Source of the DNA: Elysia marginata
Lineage: Eukaryota; Mollusca; Gastropoda; Plakobranchidae
Reading direction: 5' to 3'
NCBI GenBank assembly: GCA_019649035.1
Contig: BMAT01007981.1
Span: 438,662 to 465,309 of the forward strand
Length of the DNA stretch: 26,648 nt
Below, one piece after another: positions 1 to 12,600 of the stretch (position 1 is its first letter; each line of letters opens with the position of its first letter). The translations under genes and the position numbers were made by a program. Under the pieces are notes generated by a model. The model was not told where the DNA came from, searched no databases, and worked only from the letters and a program-made list of their open reading frames with translations.

Positions 1-538
1 CGCAAAGAAATTCAAAGTCATGCGGTCAGCAAAGAAAATAATGGGAACCGTTTTCTGGGACAGTCGTGGTGTTCTTCTTTTCGAAGCTTAGGGAGGCCAT
101 TCACAGAAAGCACCCAGGGCAGTTGACCACCGGGGTCATTTTGCAACACGACAACGCTACACCCCACTCAGCACGAGTGACGCAAGGTTGGCTAGAGAAA
201 TATGGATGGGACACCCACCACACAGTCCAGACCTCGCACCATCTGATTGTCACCTCTTTGGGCCACTGAAACGTGAGCTGGCAGGAAAGCGCTTTGATGA
301 CGATGAAGAGCTTGTTGACCATGTGCGGAAATGGCTACAAAACCTTGAAAGAGGTTTCTTCCGAGAGAGTATCTATTCCATGGTGCGGCGTTGGCAGAAG
401 TGTGTTGACAGACTTGGCTGTTATGTAGAGAAATGAAAGACGAGTCAAGGTATGAACACGTCCAAGAATTTTTTTGATAGCATAAAAAACGCAGATTTTA
501 CAGGCATTTTTCGGTTAATTATGAAAGAGCCCTCGTAT
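1..538 (+). mobile_element. Mariner (DD34D) transposon, 3' part, broken and cut by window edge
   Basis: Conserved mariner transposase blocks lie in successive frames. Frame 2 from base 2 gives KIMGTVFWDSRGVLL. Frame 3 from ~66 gives LREAIHRKHPGQL and the second catalytic Asp in HDNATPHSA (codon 150-152). Frame 2 from ~205 gives HPPHSPDLAPSDCHLF (third Asp, codon 245-247) through RWQKC...YVEK and a stop at 434-436. The two Asp codons are 92 nt apart where DD34D needs 102, so a net 10-nt deletion explains the second frame change. The segment between VLL and LREAI is also missing. The end AGAGCCCTCGTA at 526-537 looks like the 3' terminal repeat ending in TA. Confidence 0.85.
66..436 (+). pseudogene. 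Broken mariner transposase, C-terminal half
   Basis: Two overlapping reading frames (66-269 and 188-436) carry the second and third catalytic Asp regions and the family's C-terminal RW-x-KC...YVEK ending. The frames do not join, and about 30 residues before LREAI are lost. No complete protein can be made. Confidence 0.85.
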
Positions 539-3100
539 AAGTACAGCCAAGTCCACATATCTTGCAACCAAGGTGAATGAGTGGGATGTTGCAAATTTTA
601 CCCTCAGATGCATTGCTTTTTTAAACGAGACACTGTTTTTTCTTAGCTTCAAAATGTAAATTTTCAATATTTTGCCAAGAGATATTGAAATTTTTGTTGA
701 CTTAAAATACAAAGAAACAAGACGAAAAAAAAACCGTTCAAGTGGCATTTGCTCAAAAAAAAAGAAATTTCCGACTACAGAATCATTCGCCCTTAAGGCG
801 AGACATGCAATCCGAACCTGGATCGTTTAAATGTTTGCTTAATTTGAACTTCATTCAGATGACCAATTTTATCCTTCTTTCGCAAACGATACAGATAATT
901 TGCGCTTCAGTTTGGTTCACATGGGGTCAGATTATCCAAACTGGACTGAATTCAACTTGGTCACATAAAAAGTTGGCATAATAATGGAAGTAAGCTTGAG
1001 CTTTTGGCTTTATTAAAAAAATTTAAAAAATTTCCTTTTTTTCTGCTTGCTCATTTTGGGGAAGCACATTTGATACACATTTGACATGAAAGTTTAGAAG
1101 TAAGCCTTAATCTACAATCAATTGATTACTCAAAACTTTCCTTTTTTTCATCACCTGGAAGAAAACAAACACAGTATGCTATCTGTGTTTAGTCCAGATA
1201 CATGTATTTCAAACCCAACGGTATAAAAGTTAAACTATCCGTGTTTCGGCTTCTTAGTATGACGGAAGAGAGAAATAAGATATAGATATAGTTTTACCTC
1301 TACAAGAACTGAAGTTATCCAGGATCGAGTTATCTGGACTTGTCTGTGCATGAAAACAAGACCTTTTAATACATCAACAAAAAAAAATGGGGAGGGAGGA
1401 CTATTTTGCTTCACTTGATATGTTTATATTAACATCAAAGATGGAATTTTAGATACCACTTTAGCAAGTGAAATCCTCATAGGTCTGTAGGCTAGAAAAC
1501 TTGTCTTGAATGCAGACAAATTTTTGTGGTGAAAAAATATTTTTTTAATAATGAATTTTTTTTGAATAATGAAGGCAAACACCAAAAACTTTATCAAATA
1601 GGAAACTCTTGTTTCAAACGCAATTACACAATACATAAATTGCAAGACTGCAAATGAAATAGAAGCATCAAAATAAAATAATTCAATTAATTTCCAGTAA
1701 GAAATTTCACTTAATAAACATTCCAATGGATGTTGACATTTGCCAAAATACAAAAACATCAGGCAAATCTAGGAGCAAAAAACATAAAAAACAGCAAAGG
1801 TTTGAGACAGTGAGATATGAAGTAGGAGGATTTCCAATATATCAGTACTACAGTTATTGGTTCAAAAGATGTAACCAGAATTTTATTTTTCATATAACTC
1901 TTCAAAAACCCCAAACACAAGATGTCAGAAAGTCATGATAACTTCACATCACAGGATGCATTGAATGAACTTAGTTATATAGTTCTATTGAACTGTCTAT
2001 GCAGGTCATTTTAAGTAGATTTGAACTCAAGGGTACCCAACTTTTTGCAATCTATATACAATTTAGAAACGATCTTTGTACAATTCATAGGTTTGTGTAC
2101 GCGCACAATCTGATTCAACTTCCAGAATTGTATCATAATTTTTTTTATATCAAGATCTGTCCAATATTATTGTACGGTTTTTAGAAAGGCGGGACAGCCC
2201 TGGCAAGTCTCTAGAATTAGGCTGCAGGGAATTGCAAAGATTCATCAGAGCCCAAAACTTTTGACATTTTTTGAACCAGCGCCCCAAAAATAGAAAAAAA
2301 AAGAACACAATTCTTTTAATTAAATGCGTTATAAAGGTGAAAAGTTTGTTAAGCCTAAATACGAAGAGAATTTAAAACAAATACATCCCTTCCCCTACTC
2401 ATACATATTCTATCAATTATCAGTGACCAAAAAAGACCTGTTAATTACCTGAATTTAACTTCTAACTTAAGTCATGCCCTTGTCTGAAACTTTGGTAAGT
2501 AGGATGCATTAGATTGGGCCTTTTAAGTTGTTTTGCTCGAAAAAAAAACCCCAAGGAGCTCAAAGTTAATATTTGTTGTTATGACCTTGCTGCGACATTT
2601 CTCACTTGTTTGCAAAGAATGAAGGAATGAATCACTCTTATCAAATGATAGATCATGGCATGTAATTAGAATGTATGTCTGAATCTTTAAAGGGACAAAT
2701 AGTTTTTTTAATCTGCTGATGAAAAAGTAAGGCTTATGCAAATTAATAGTTTGATGAAATAATGCCAATAAACAAAATAATAACAGCCAAGATTCTTCTC
2801 TTGAAATCGTAATTCAGCTATGATATTAAAGCAGCAATACAACTTGTACAACAATTGCTTAAGAAAATTAAAAACAAAAATCTCTAACCAAATTTAAAAC
2901 AAGAAATCAATAAAGCTCAGAGTAGAATACTAGAAAGCTCTTTGCAGTCACAATTACTGAACAAAACAAAGCAAAAAAAAAAAAAATCCCAACAGCTCAA
3001 CATTCATGAAATATGATATTTTCCAGATGAGAACATTTTAGTCACAAGAGAGGAAAAAAAAAAAAACACCAAACAATTAAAACTTTAAAGACATTATATT
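539..3100. other. AT-rich flank and probable 3' UTR; no gene recognised
   Basis: Short ORFs here have no recognisable composition or splice context. The right part (about 2700-3100) is probably the 3' UTR of the minus-strand gene, judged only by position. Poly-A runs are frequent. A pogo-like terminal-repeat candidate lies at 1294-1346. Confidence 0.5.
1294..1346 (-). repeat. Possible pogo/Tigger-like terminal repeat remnant
   Basis: On the minus strand two 16-bp units follow one another: CCAGATAACTCGATCC and TGGATAACTTCAGTTC. Repeated GATAACTCGA-type subunits are common in terminal repeats of pogo/Tigger-like DNA transposons. No transposase and no matching opposite end was found nearby. Confidence 0.28.
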
Positions 3101-3675
3101 TTAAAATAGATTAAAAGTAGGCTTATCAGTGTAATTACTGTTGAAATTGCCTCCTCCAAAGTTAAAGAAGGAAGATTGGTTGGCATTTTCCTCTTCAGTA
3201 TCGTTTAATAAACCAAATTTGATAGAGAACGGCTCTGTCTCTGTCACTTCATCAGTAGAGTCCTTCTCAGCTCCGACAATGCCTAGTAAACCTGAAGGTC
3301 CTGACCACTCTTGTGTGTCTGTGGCACTGTCATGATCATTATTACTCTTTCCTGTGGCAAAATTTGCAAAGTTAAAAATTGACCCAAAGCTCTCCCTTTC
3401 CTCAACTGTGTCAGGGTCACGTTCAGAAGCAGCACTTCCACTTCTATTAAAAAGGCTGAAGAAAGATTTATTATCACAGCCTTTTTTCTCTATATCTGCA
3501 TCGGGTGACAGACAGTTGTCAAATGTAAAACTTTCTAACTCAGTAATTAGGTTGGACTTTTGACTAGTAGCTTCGTCAATAGGAGCAGTGACGCCAGAAT
3601 GCTGGGACTGTTGCTGCATATTATCAATGGACTTGGGCTGAGATGAAGCACTTTTTCCAAGTGTACCCTGACTAC
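3101..3675 (-). CDS. SIX6OS1: Exon 17, terminal exon with F-N-F-rich tail and stop
   Basis: 575 nt, phase 1 in, bounded by CCTTTTTCAG|GTAGTC and a TAA at 3103-3101. It encodes 191 residues, acidic and rich in Ser, Asn, Asp and Phe. Short aromatic modules recur in an otherwise disordered-looking tail: SFFSLFN, GSIFNFANF, FSIKFGLL, SSFFNFGGGNF. The last residues are TDKPTFNLF. No canonical AATAAA is seen close downstream; an ATTAAA on this strand at 2712-2707 is a weak polyadenylation candidate. Confidence 0.72.
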
Positions 3676-6600
3676 CTGAAAAAGGATTGTTAAAGATACA
3701 AGCACTTTAAGAATTGACCGTATTTGTATTTTTAAGAAAGCTCAGTTTGGTTGGTTCTTTGAATTTTAACGTCTCTTCTCAACTACAAGTTTATATCAGA
3801 GACTGCGCTTGGGACATTTGAAAGCGTGCTGCCACACTGTGATGTATGGAGCGCTGCATACACCACACCCAGTCACATTATCCTGACTTAGCACTAAATC
3901 CTTAATGCCAGACACGAGGCTAATCAGCTACTAATACCAATTTTAAAGTCTTTGGTTTGACTCGGCCCGGGATCGAACCCGTACCTCCCGATCTCTGAGC
4001 GAGTGTCTTTACCGCTAGGCCACAGAGCCGGTGCTCAATTTAGAAATCAGTCATGATATACACATGGTAAATAGCCCTTGAAGTTACAGTAAAGTAAGCT
4101 GTGCAGTTGGACCCCAAAATCTGGAAAAAAAAAGTTAGGATTGGAATTTTTTCTACATAGAGTCATCACTTAATCGGGAAATATTACCCGTGGTATTACT
4201 CGTTTAAACAGGAAAAAATTGCATACATCGTTATCTAAATGAAGTTTGGGTGGCAGGCTATTTGCTATCTTTACATGTGAAAGGCACATCAATACTTGTT
4301 ATATTTATAAATAAAATGACACACATAAGGTCTATAGCAGCTTTCCCAGGCTGAGGTGACAATAGAGTGGTTTTTAGGGCGCATCAAAATCTACCTGTCC
4401 TGCTGTGGACTTCACAGTTGAGTTAATTCCAGGTCGATATTGATAGAGCTTATGTTTGTTCAAACAGGTGATCTAGCAGATGTGGGATAAGTGCCAGACA
4501 TGGTGCGAAAATTTCAGTCATTTCAACATAACAGAGTGTGACATTCGTTTGTATTGTAAGAGTTTGTAGAGTGTAGGCCCATAGATAGCTAGACAGCTAG
4601 TGAGTATAATATAAAAGAGTTTCTTAAATCTAGGAATCTTTAATTCACTGATCAAATCCAGGTGTAATAGATAGCCAGCGAGGTAAGATTCGATTTGTCT
4701 CTTGATGGTACGCCTAAAGTGCTGGAAGCACCTGAAATTCCAAGAACAACAATAAAGTTGCTGAACAATTTAGCTTAAAATTAATGCATTGAAGTCTCAA
4801 GCTGGGAGAGTAAAATCTCATCTGCTATTATTCTCTCCCCCTCCCCCTTCTTTCTTCTTCTTCTCAGCCTCCTCTCTTGTTCTTCTATGAGTCTGTGTTT
4901 TGTCATATCTGTGCCTGAACACAATGATTTTCTCTTTACATAATACCCAGAAAAATCCGAAAAAAGAAGCTTTCTCCAACAACTTCCCTATTGACAGGTC
5001 CAACTTGAAATAAATATATAAAAAATATTACATTTCCCATATACCAACAATCAAGCCTACTGGTAGGCCTACCAAGTCCAAATGTTTTGCCCTCCCAGTG
5101 TTTAAACTTCAAAGTTATTAACTTTTTACCTGTCACCTGACCAAACATAAAAGGATACTGAAAAACAATGCTTGTGCCTTCATCATATTCAGCTAAAAAT
5201 TTCACTTTCAATTTGAAAAACAGAAACTGAGAAAGACTGAAGAGAAAGTATAACCTACCGAATGTGTGGTCAAGTCTGAATAATGGCTCATTCTCTCCAT
5301 TGACATCCCCTCTGTCAGAGACAGGTGTTGACATATATGTTGTCTGACAAAAAAAAAAATTATTAAACAAGCTCTTGTGCATGACCAAAGAAAACAACTG
5401 CATAATCATGGTAAACAACAACTGACCAGTATACAACCTGCATTTGAACTCAAGATACATAAAAAATAAATAAATCCTAAAAATTTAAATCAGTTTTCTT
5501 CCTGTTAGTCAAATTGATTAGTTATAACCCAAAAGTTGTGAAATACATTAGTGCTCTGAGGAAAACCCTTTTTTCTCTACATAAAGTCTATTACCTTTGC
5601 ATGGGTATAACAGGGTACAAACTGGTCCAAACATATAAACAGCAGGAGGAATAAAGTGATAAAGTGAGCTTTAGAGGAAGTGGAGTAAGAATGCAAGCAA
5701 GGAACTTTTCTGTAAACACATTGGGCAAGTCTACATAAGACCCTAGGCTCCTTGTGGATTTGGCTTGCAGTTGCACTGAGCTGTGACAGCCACTGCAAGT
5801 TTTGCACATGACTTTGTTTATCTAGTTCACAGCTCAGTGTACATTGTACATGTATATACAGTAGTAATCAACTATAGCGGCCCCTGCTACAGTGTGACCA
5901 TCCACACAGAAAAAGAGAGGGAAAGAGTGAGGAAAGTCATATACGGACCAAAATGGGAGGGCTATCAAAGCAGAGTTTTTTTTCTTTTAAATTTTTGTTA
6001 ACTGCCTTTAACTTTCGTTTTGCAGGAACATGCTTGCAACAGGATTTTTCTTTTGTAACCAAAAATCCTGCTGTAGAGATGTTAGCGGGTGCAATGGACC
6101 TTTACGCCTGACTGCTGGTCTCAGGCTGGCAAAGGTGACTGGATGTAAAAAGTTAGGTTTGGCTGAAGCATTGAAGGGGTTTTCTGAGGTTAACGGCATT
6201 TTTCTGAATTCTTCAATGTTTGTCTTATTTTTAGAGTAATTTATTAAGTACTTGTAATTGTGCCCACACATTGTTTTCTTTCATCACCCTGTCCACCTCC
6301 CCCCAACCCCCAATTTTACAGTAGGCATGGATTACCAATAACTTAGTTTTATAAGTTTTCAATTAAGTGTATAAAAATAACACATGAAACTGATTTGCTA
6401 ATCTTGAAATTGGAACAACTGGGTCGTAGACCTACCCATAATGTGTGCAGATCAGTCAGAATATTGTTTACACTAATACCTTTGAAATGTAAGTCTACTG
6501 ACGCCCTTACGAAATGCTACCCCTTCAACCATCCGCCCTAGTCCTCTTTCTCTTCAAAGCATGCTTGTACCATAGGAAAATTTTATCATTTCACCGTGAA

Positions 6601-9600
6601 TAAATTGGTGAGAACTTTCATAACACTGATTGACAGGAGGCTGGACCTGGTTACAAATATGACAGGTGATTAACACCTGATGGTCCAAATAACCACAGAC
6701 AGGCGTTGAGGCCTCCTCTAGTTGATGCCCCTTCGACCTGTAGGTGCTTCTAGGGTCTTTTGGGTGGGATTATGAAACGCCAATTACTTAGAAGGTGTCA
6801 AAATCTTGAAACCAAGGCCTACCAAACATCAAACCTCGACAGATTTTTGGTTATAGATACCGGTATGCAAAATTTGTCACATCTCTTTCCCATGTGGATC
6901 CTCAGGCTAGTGGTACCGGCTGTAAATCAGCAGGTAGTCTGTAATCACACCATAGGGCGGCAAACCAGGGTAAAATTTTCTGTATTTATAAATTGATGTT
7001 GTTAGTACCCTGTTCCCAGCTATCGGTATGACAGGGGAGTGACTAAATGTGAGTTAAAAGCAAGGCTACCTCGGAAGCCAATATACTGACATGGTGCGGA
7101 TCGCACACAGGATGTTCAAAGCCAAATAAGTTTCTCTAAGCACAGGTAAATTCCTCAGATCAAATCCAATATAGTAGATAGGGGAAGGTGTTGGGTTAAG
7201 CTAAAAGGTGTAATCTAAAAAGTCTCTAATTCAAGTGTTAAGAAGTATCTTGTTCAGTGTCATCTCATCTAAAGAAATAAGACTATACATATTTGACTGT
7301 TTTCTATTGCCAGGTATGTAAGTGGCTGATGGAATGAAATCTTAACATGAATCTTACGCTTACTAAATATTATGATTGTTGCTAAAAATAATAGATCTTT
7401 CAGAGATAGAGATACAGAATAGTGAGGGAAATGGCAACTCTTTAATAGGTCTACAACAGCAGTTGCAGTGCCATGTTATGTTTAGTGCCCTGAGAGGTTA
7501 ATTGCAAGCATAAGTTGAATTAGAGCTTGTTTTTTTTACTCTCCTAATTCAATGCATGAAACATTTGAGCTAAAATACTACACTGATCATGAAAAAAAAG
7601 CTGAAATCAGAAAGATTTACATTTCTGTATAGCTTTGCAGTGAAATCGATCCATTCTCATTTGTTATATGTTGACGTCTGCTTTAGTTGTAACTTCACTT
7701 TGTTTGTTTCATAATTTTTAAATAATTGTTAAATGTCAGTCATTAAAAAAGATGGATCTATCTCTTTCTGTCTGTTTTTTTTTTTTTAAAGCACTATGCC
7801 ATTACTTAATTTAAACAGGTGGATGCATCTTGTCATTTTTCTCCCTGGAAAGCCTATTTCTAGATTACAGATTTAAGGGAGAGAGGAGAATCTGCACACA
7901 ATTTATAAAAAATGGTTTCCATTTCAGTTTTTTTAGTAAATCCAATAGTCTCCCCTAAGCTATTTTAATTAGAGTGAGTCAAGCTTCTGTACATCTGTTT
8001 CCGAGTCACAGGGTTAAGCAGAATGGTTCTGACTTTGATATGAAGGCCCTACTTGTTTTGAATTTGCCTAAGCACTTATTTTTCTTTATAATAGACAGAC
8101 GCAGTATTTTCTTAAAAGTTCTGTAAAGAGAGTAATGGAATCAACTGTTTATTGACTGAGATAATCTTGTGAAGAGTTAAGTATTGTGAAAGTAAATTGC
8201 TTTTAATAATTTAAAAAAATAACGAAATGAGACCTATTTGGATTTAAAAGAAACTGCTCACAAGACTGGGTTTTGTAGAAAAAAAACCAATGCAAATGAC
8301 TTGAACACATAACTTTTTATACCCTTTTCCGACAAGCCTGTATTCCATTTTCTTCTCCCTCAGAAGTGTCAATCATGTTACTGGTAACTGTATTTGGGAC
8401 ACCCTGGTCATCTTTTTCCTCCTCCAAAACCATAGCTTCGCTACAAACTGCAAAGCCCAAGACTTTAAAATTAAACATGAAAAAAATTTATGCTATAGCT
8501 AATTTGGAACACTGATCGTTGAAACTTTTTTTTCTACAAAGAAAAAAGTGAACCTAAATAACAGAACAATGGGATGTATAGTTTTATGGCTAAAACTTCC
8601 TAAAAACCAAACAATTAAAATTTGTTTCCTTTAGCAAGATATACATATTCTTCCAAGCGATGGCTCACTGTATTTATTAACTTGATAGTTTTATTCTTTT
8701 TACAATTTGAACCACTTCCTATAGAACAGAACCCACCCAAAAGCTGCCTTAAAACCTATTCCTCTTTCAAGAAGAAAAAAAAGGCTTGAAACTCTAAAAT
8801 TGATTTTAGTAATTTCTTTTAGACAAAGAGTTTTACAAAAAGGTCGGGACAGTTGTCCCCATCTAACAGGCATTTGTGATCCCAATTCCAAAAACCCAGC
8901 TTGGGAAATTTTCATTCTTTTTAAAAATATTATATCTGACATAAAAGCATAGCACTTCCTTAACAGGGTGCAAAAGACAAAATGCATGTATCTTTAATTG
9001 TCATTTTTTAATGAATTTTCAGAATAAAAATATTTGATTGATCTTTTAGGAGTTTAAAACTAAGAAATTGTCAAAAGCTCAGAATCAGACTGGGTGACTT
9101 TAGCCAGGTTTTCGGGACTAAAGCTATACCTTGCAAGGGGACGTATATCTCTATATCAGAGCAGCAGGTTTACATATTTATAGCCTATATCAGAGCAGCA
9201 AAACTACATATGAATAGCTACTTCCCTAAGAAAGCAGGGTTTTGCCATGTACATGTAACTGCATCTTTAGATGAGAGGGGAAAAAACAATTTTAATAGAT
9301 GGAGTAGACAGAGTGAGCAGTAAAGAAGAAAGCAAAAAAGGATAACAAGGAAAGAGAGAAAGAAAAGATATAGAAAAAAAACAAAAACAAGACCAGATGG
9401 AGGAGAACAGGAGTGATAAGTAGAAAGAGAGAAGAGTGTGTAAAATGTTTGTTACATTGGAAGAACTGTCCCTGTCTATGCACTAACTTACGAAGAAGAT
9501 ATAGTTCAAATTAAAATTAAACTATTATATAGCGTAAAAACAATTTGACTGTGATCCTTGAATTTTTCTTACGTAAAATATCTACTATAAAATAAAATTT

Positions 9601-12600
9601 AGCTATCAAAGTTAATTCAAATTAGATAGGAAAATGGATCATGTATATGAGTGACGAACGCATTGTCGGAAACCTGGGATCGAGAGAGCTGGAAGGACAT
9701 GATCGCCAACGCCAAGGGGCAAGGCACCTGATGATGATGATATGGCATGGATGCCAAAAAATATCCCCTAAATGTTAACTGATACTCTAATGTGGCAGAC
9801 AGTATTCAAGCTCTTTACCATCTTTTGGAGGCACAGAACCTAGCTGTGGGTGAGGTAACTTGCGCTGAAAATAAATGTACAGAAATCATTTACATTGATA
9901 AAAAAGACTTTTCTAACATCTCAAAATAGATTTTCAGGAAATACAAAGAATACATACCATTAAAAATTGAAGCAGATTATTAAATGTATTTTACAAAACT
10001 CAAGATTGCACACAAGGTCAAAGAAACCTTACTAAAAATAAGGTGATAGATTGACATATTCACATTTTTAGATCAAATCTTTTATATACAAAGTAAATTA
10101 AAAACAAAGCTTTTGAAGATAGAAATCCTATAAATCTTAATGAAAATAAATATACTGACAATTTACCTGCTCATTTGGAGTTTCTTGGTTCTCATTTTGT
10201 TCTGATTTGGCTATCTTATTTTCTGGTATATGAACTTTTTGTTGAGGAATACCTTTCACATGACTTAGACTTGAAAAAGAGGGTCTCTCTCTCCAAGTGG
10301 GGAGATTGATGCAATTTACGCCAATAGGTGTTGGAAGTTGCAAAGGTGGAGGTATTGGCTGATAACAAAAGAGTAAAACCAGTAAACCAAATCCAAAGTT
10401 TCTGAAAAAATGCTGCCCTTTTAAATATATTGACAAAGAAACCATTGTGATTAAAAAAAAACAACAGCAACCAATTTAATTACAGGAAATTAATTGAAGG
10501 AAAAACTAAGAAATGGTAAGTATTTTGGAGTCTGGTCCTTTATCAATATTGGTAGCCAACTTTACAAAACAATCAATATGATTTAATATTGAAGCAACAA
10601 TTGTACATTGCATTGCTTTTTACAAAGTATAGATCTACTAACGGATTATGACTGTCTCATGTATACATAATAACTCTAATCACGGACTCAAGACGTTGCT
10701 ACTGAGTGCCTATTAGATTAGCTGTTTCGATACATGTAGGCCTACTGTGTTACTGTGTTAGTTTTACTGTTAGTGGAGGTAGTGACTTGATCGAGTGCGG
10801 CTCTCAGACTGTGGAAACATGGATTATATTTTACATAATTTATTTGTAAGTATTTGCTTACCAATCACGCCATAGATCTAGTGGCCTACCTAATTCATTC
10901 CTCGTTTATGTGGTTATCGATCTATATGTATTTTTAATTTATATTTAGTTCTGTGATGCCGAACGCTTCTAACCATTTTAGTAGACACATTCCGGTTCTG
11001 CCCTTCCCTACGTCTGCAGAACCTTAGTCTGATATTACAATATTATTTCTTTTGTCGTATTCTGGTCATTGTAGATCTAGATGTAATTGTCTCTTTTGTT
11101 CTTTTAATTTCAGAACTGTGGTCATTGTTTTTGGGTTTAATAAACCATTCCAACAAATAGACAGCGTTCTTATCTATCTACTACTTAACTTTTCTGATAA
11201 TTCAGTTCGTTAAATATAGAATGATTATGGAAGTCATATTCACACAATAATAACTGTCTGAGGCAAAAACATTAAACAAAGAAAAAAATAGACAAGTTGA
11301 AAAAATCTTGATTCATGCAGATCTGTTTGAAAGGAATGGATAAAAAATTTAACTCAAATTATTTAAAAATAACACTTTTTCAGTCTATGCAAGTATACAT
11401 GACAAGCACTCTAAGTAACCTGCTGTGCCCAATGTCTAAACTTTTTGAGATACACTTTTTATTAATTATTTAAGAAGGAAAATTCTTAAAGTGAAGACTT
11501 GCATATTCATTTATCATAAAATATATGTATTGTGTCTGAAGTCGCAAGGTCTAGTTTTGGGAATATAGGCTTTTAAAGTTAAGTGGGTGCTCAAAAGTCA
11601 GTTTTTTATTTCAGATATTTTAGCTAAAACCATTCTCTTAATAGTTTCATACCTGATTAATGTTGAAATTTCATGGTTTATATATTTGATTTTTATTGGT
11701 ATGATTGCTCAGGACTTAACAACCGTCATAGCTAACTAATAAACACAATTTCTTCCCTTTCTGCAAATTCACAGGACCTAACCCTGCCAACTTCAAAGGC
11801 CTACAGAAGTATATATGATAGAGCTGATCTGTTTGTTGTAGTTGAAAGTAGAGAAATTGGCATTTTCTGTGATACTAATATCTTAAACTTTCCAATTTCA
11901 CTTAAGACTCATTTTGACTGATTGCAAGACATATTTCTTAATTTTTTAATTTTTCTTTCTTTCTCTTCTGTTTTTCATGATTATTGATTTATTTGCTTAC
12001 TCAAATCTTAGATTCTATAGAGCTGATTGATGGGTTGCATTAAATAAAAGCTACAATAAACTTTACCTGTTTGATCTCAGGGTGACTTGTAAGTGCACTA
12101 GAGGTAACTGATGAAATCTTTTTCTGGGTAAGAATTGTTATCCTTGGCTGCTGCACTCTATATGGTCGAGGAACAGTGAGGGAAGGCATGCGCAAAGCAG
12201 GTGAGATTCGAGATAGGGAAGGCATACGTGGTACACTGAGCCTCGGCTGCCTCTGACAAACAATACAAAATAATTCTTTATTTTAAAAAATAATTAAGAT
12301 TGACAAAATTTTTGAAAAGATATTGTTAAAACAAGATGTGCAATGAATTGAATGAAGTACGAGTTGTTTCTCTAATTTTCGGAAAATAACTGAAAATCCT
12401 GGCGCTATGTTCCAAACTAAATAAACATATGGAAACCCTAGAAGAAATGTCTCATTCAGGGTTAATGGTTTGTCATTATTCATGGGATCAATCTTGTTCA
12501 AATTTGTGTGATCATTCAGTTTTCAGGCTAAAAAAAAATTGGGAAAAAAAACCCGAAAGTAACTGAAAAATAGCATCCCTGTTTCTAAAACTTAAAATCT

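Larger units (their letters stand above)
8448..9818 (-). other. Intron 14
   Basis: Holds a two-copy 34-bp tandem duplication (9151-9218), a purine-rich tract on the plus strand (~9270-9440) and a LINE 3' end (9654-9740). Nothing recognised elsewhere. Confidence 0.5.
10359..12066 (-). other. Intron 12
   Basis: Contains a possible LTR-like block (10641-11175) and copy 1 of an unclassified dispersed repeat (11539-11935). The remainder is AT-rich with nothing recognised. Confidence 0.5.

Noticed and set aside
3958..4036. True tRNA gene on the minus strand
   Set aside because: Boxes A and B are good, but the acceptor stem does not pair and a SINE body, tail and target-site duplication follow.
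4936..5460. 174-codon minus-strand ORF overlapping exon 16
   Set aside because: Only the 85-nt exon inside it is bounded by splice sites in the right phase; the flanking reading frame is intron sequence rich in Phe and Leu.
6008..6271. Overlapping ORFs on both strands around 6030-6240 in a less AT-rich patch
   Set aside because: No recognisable domain, no splice context that fits the host gene, and composition not convincing.
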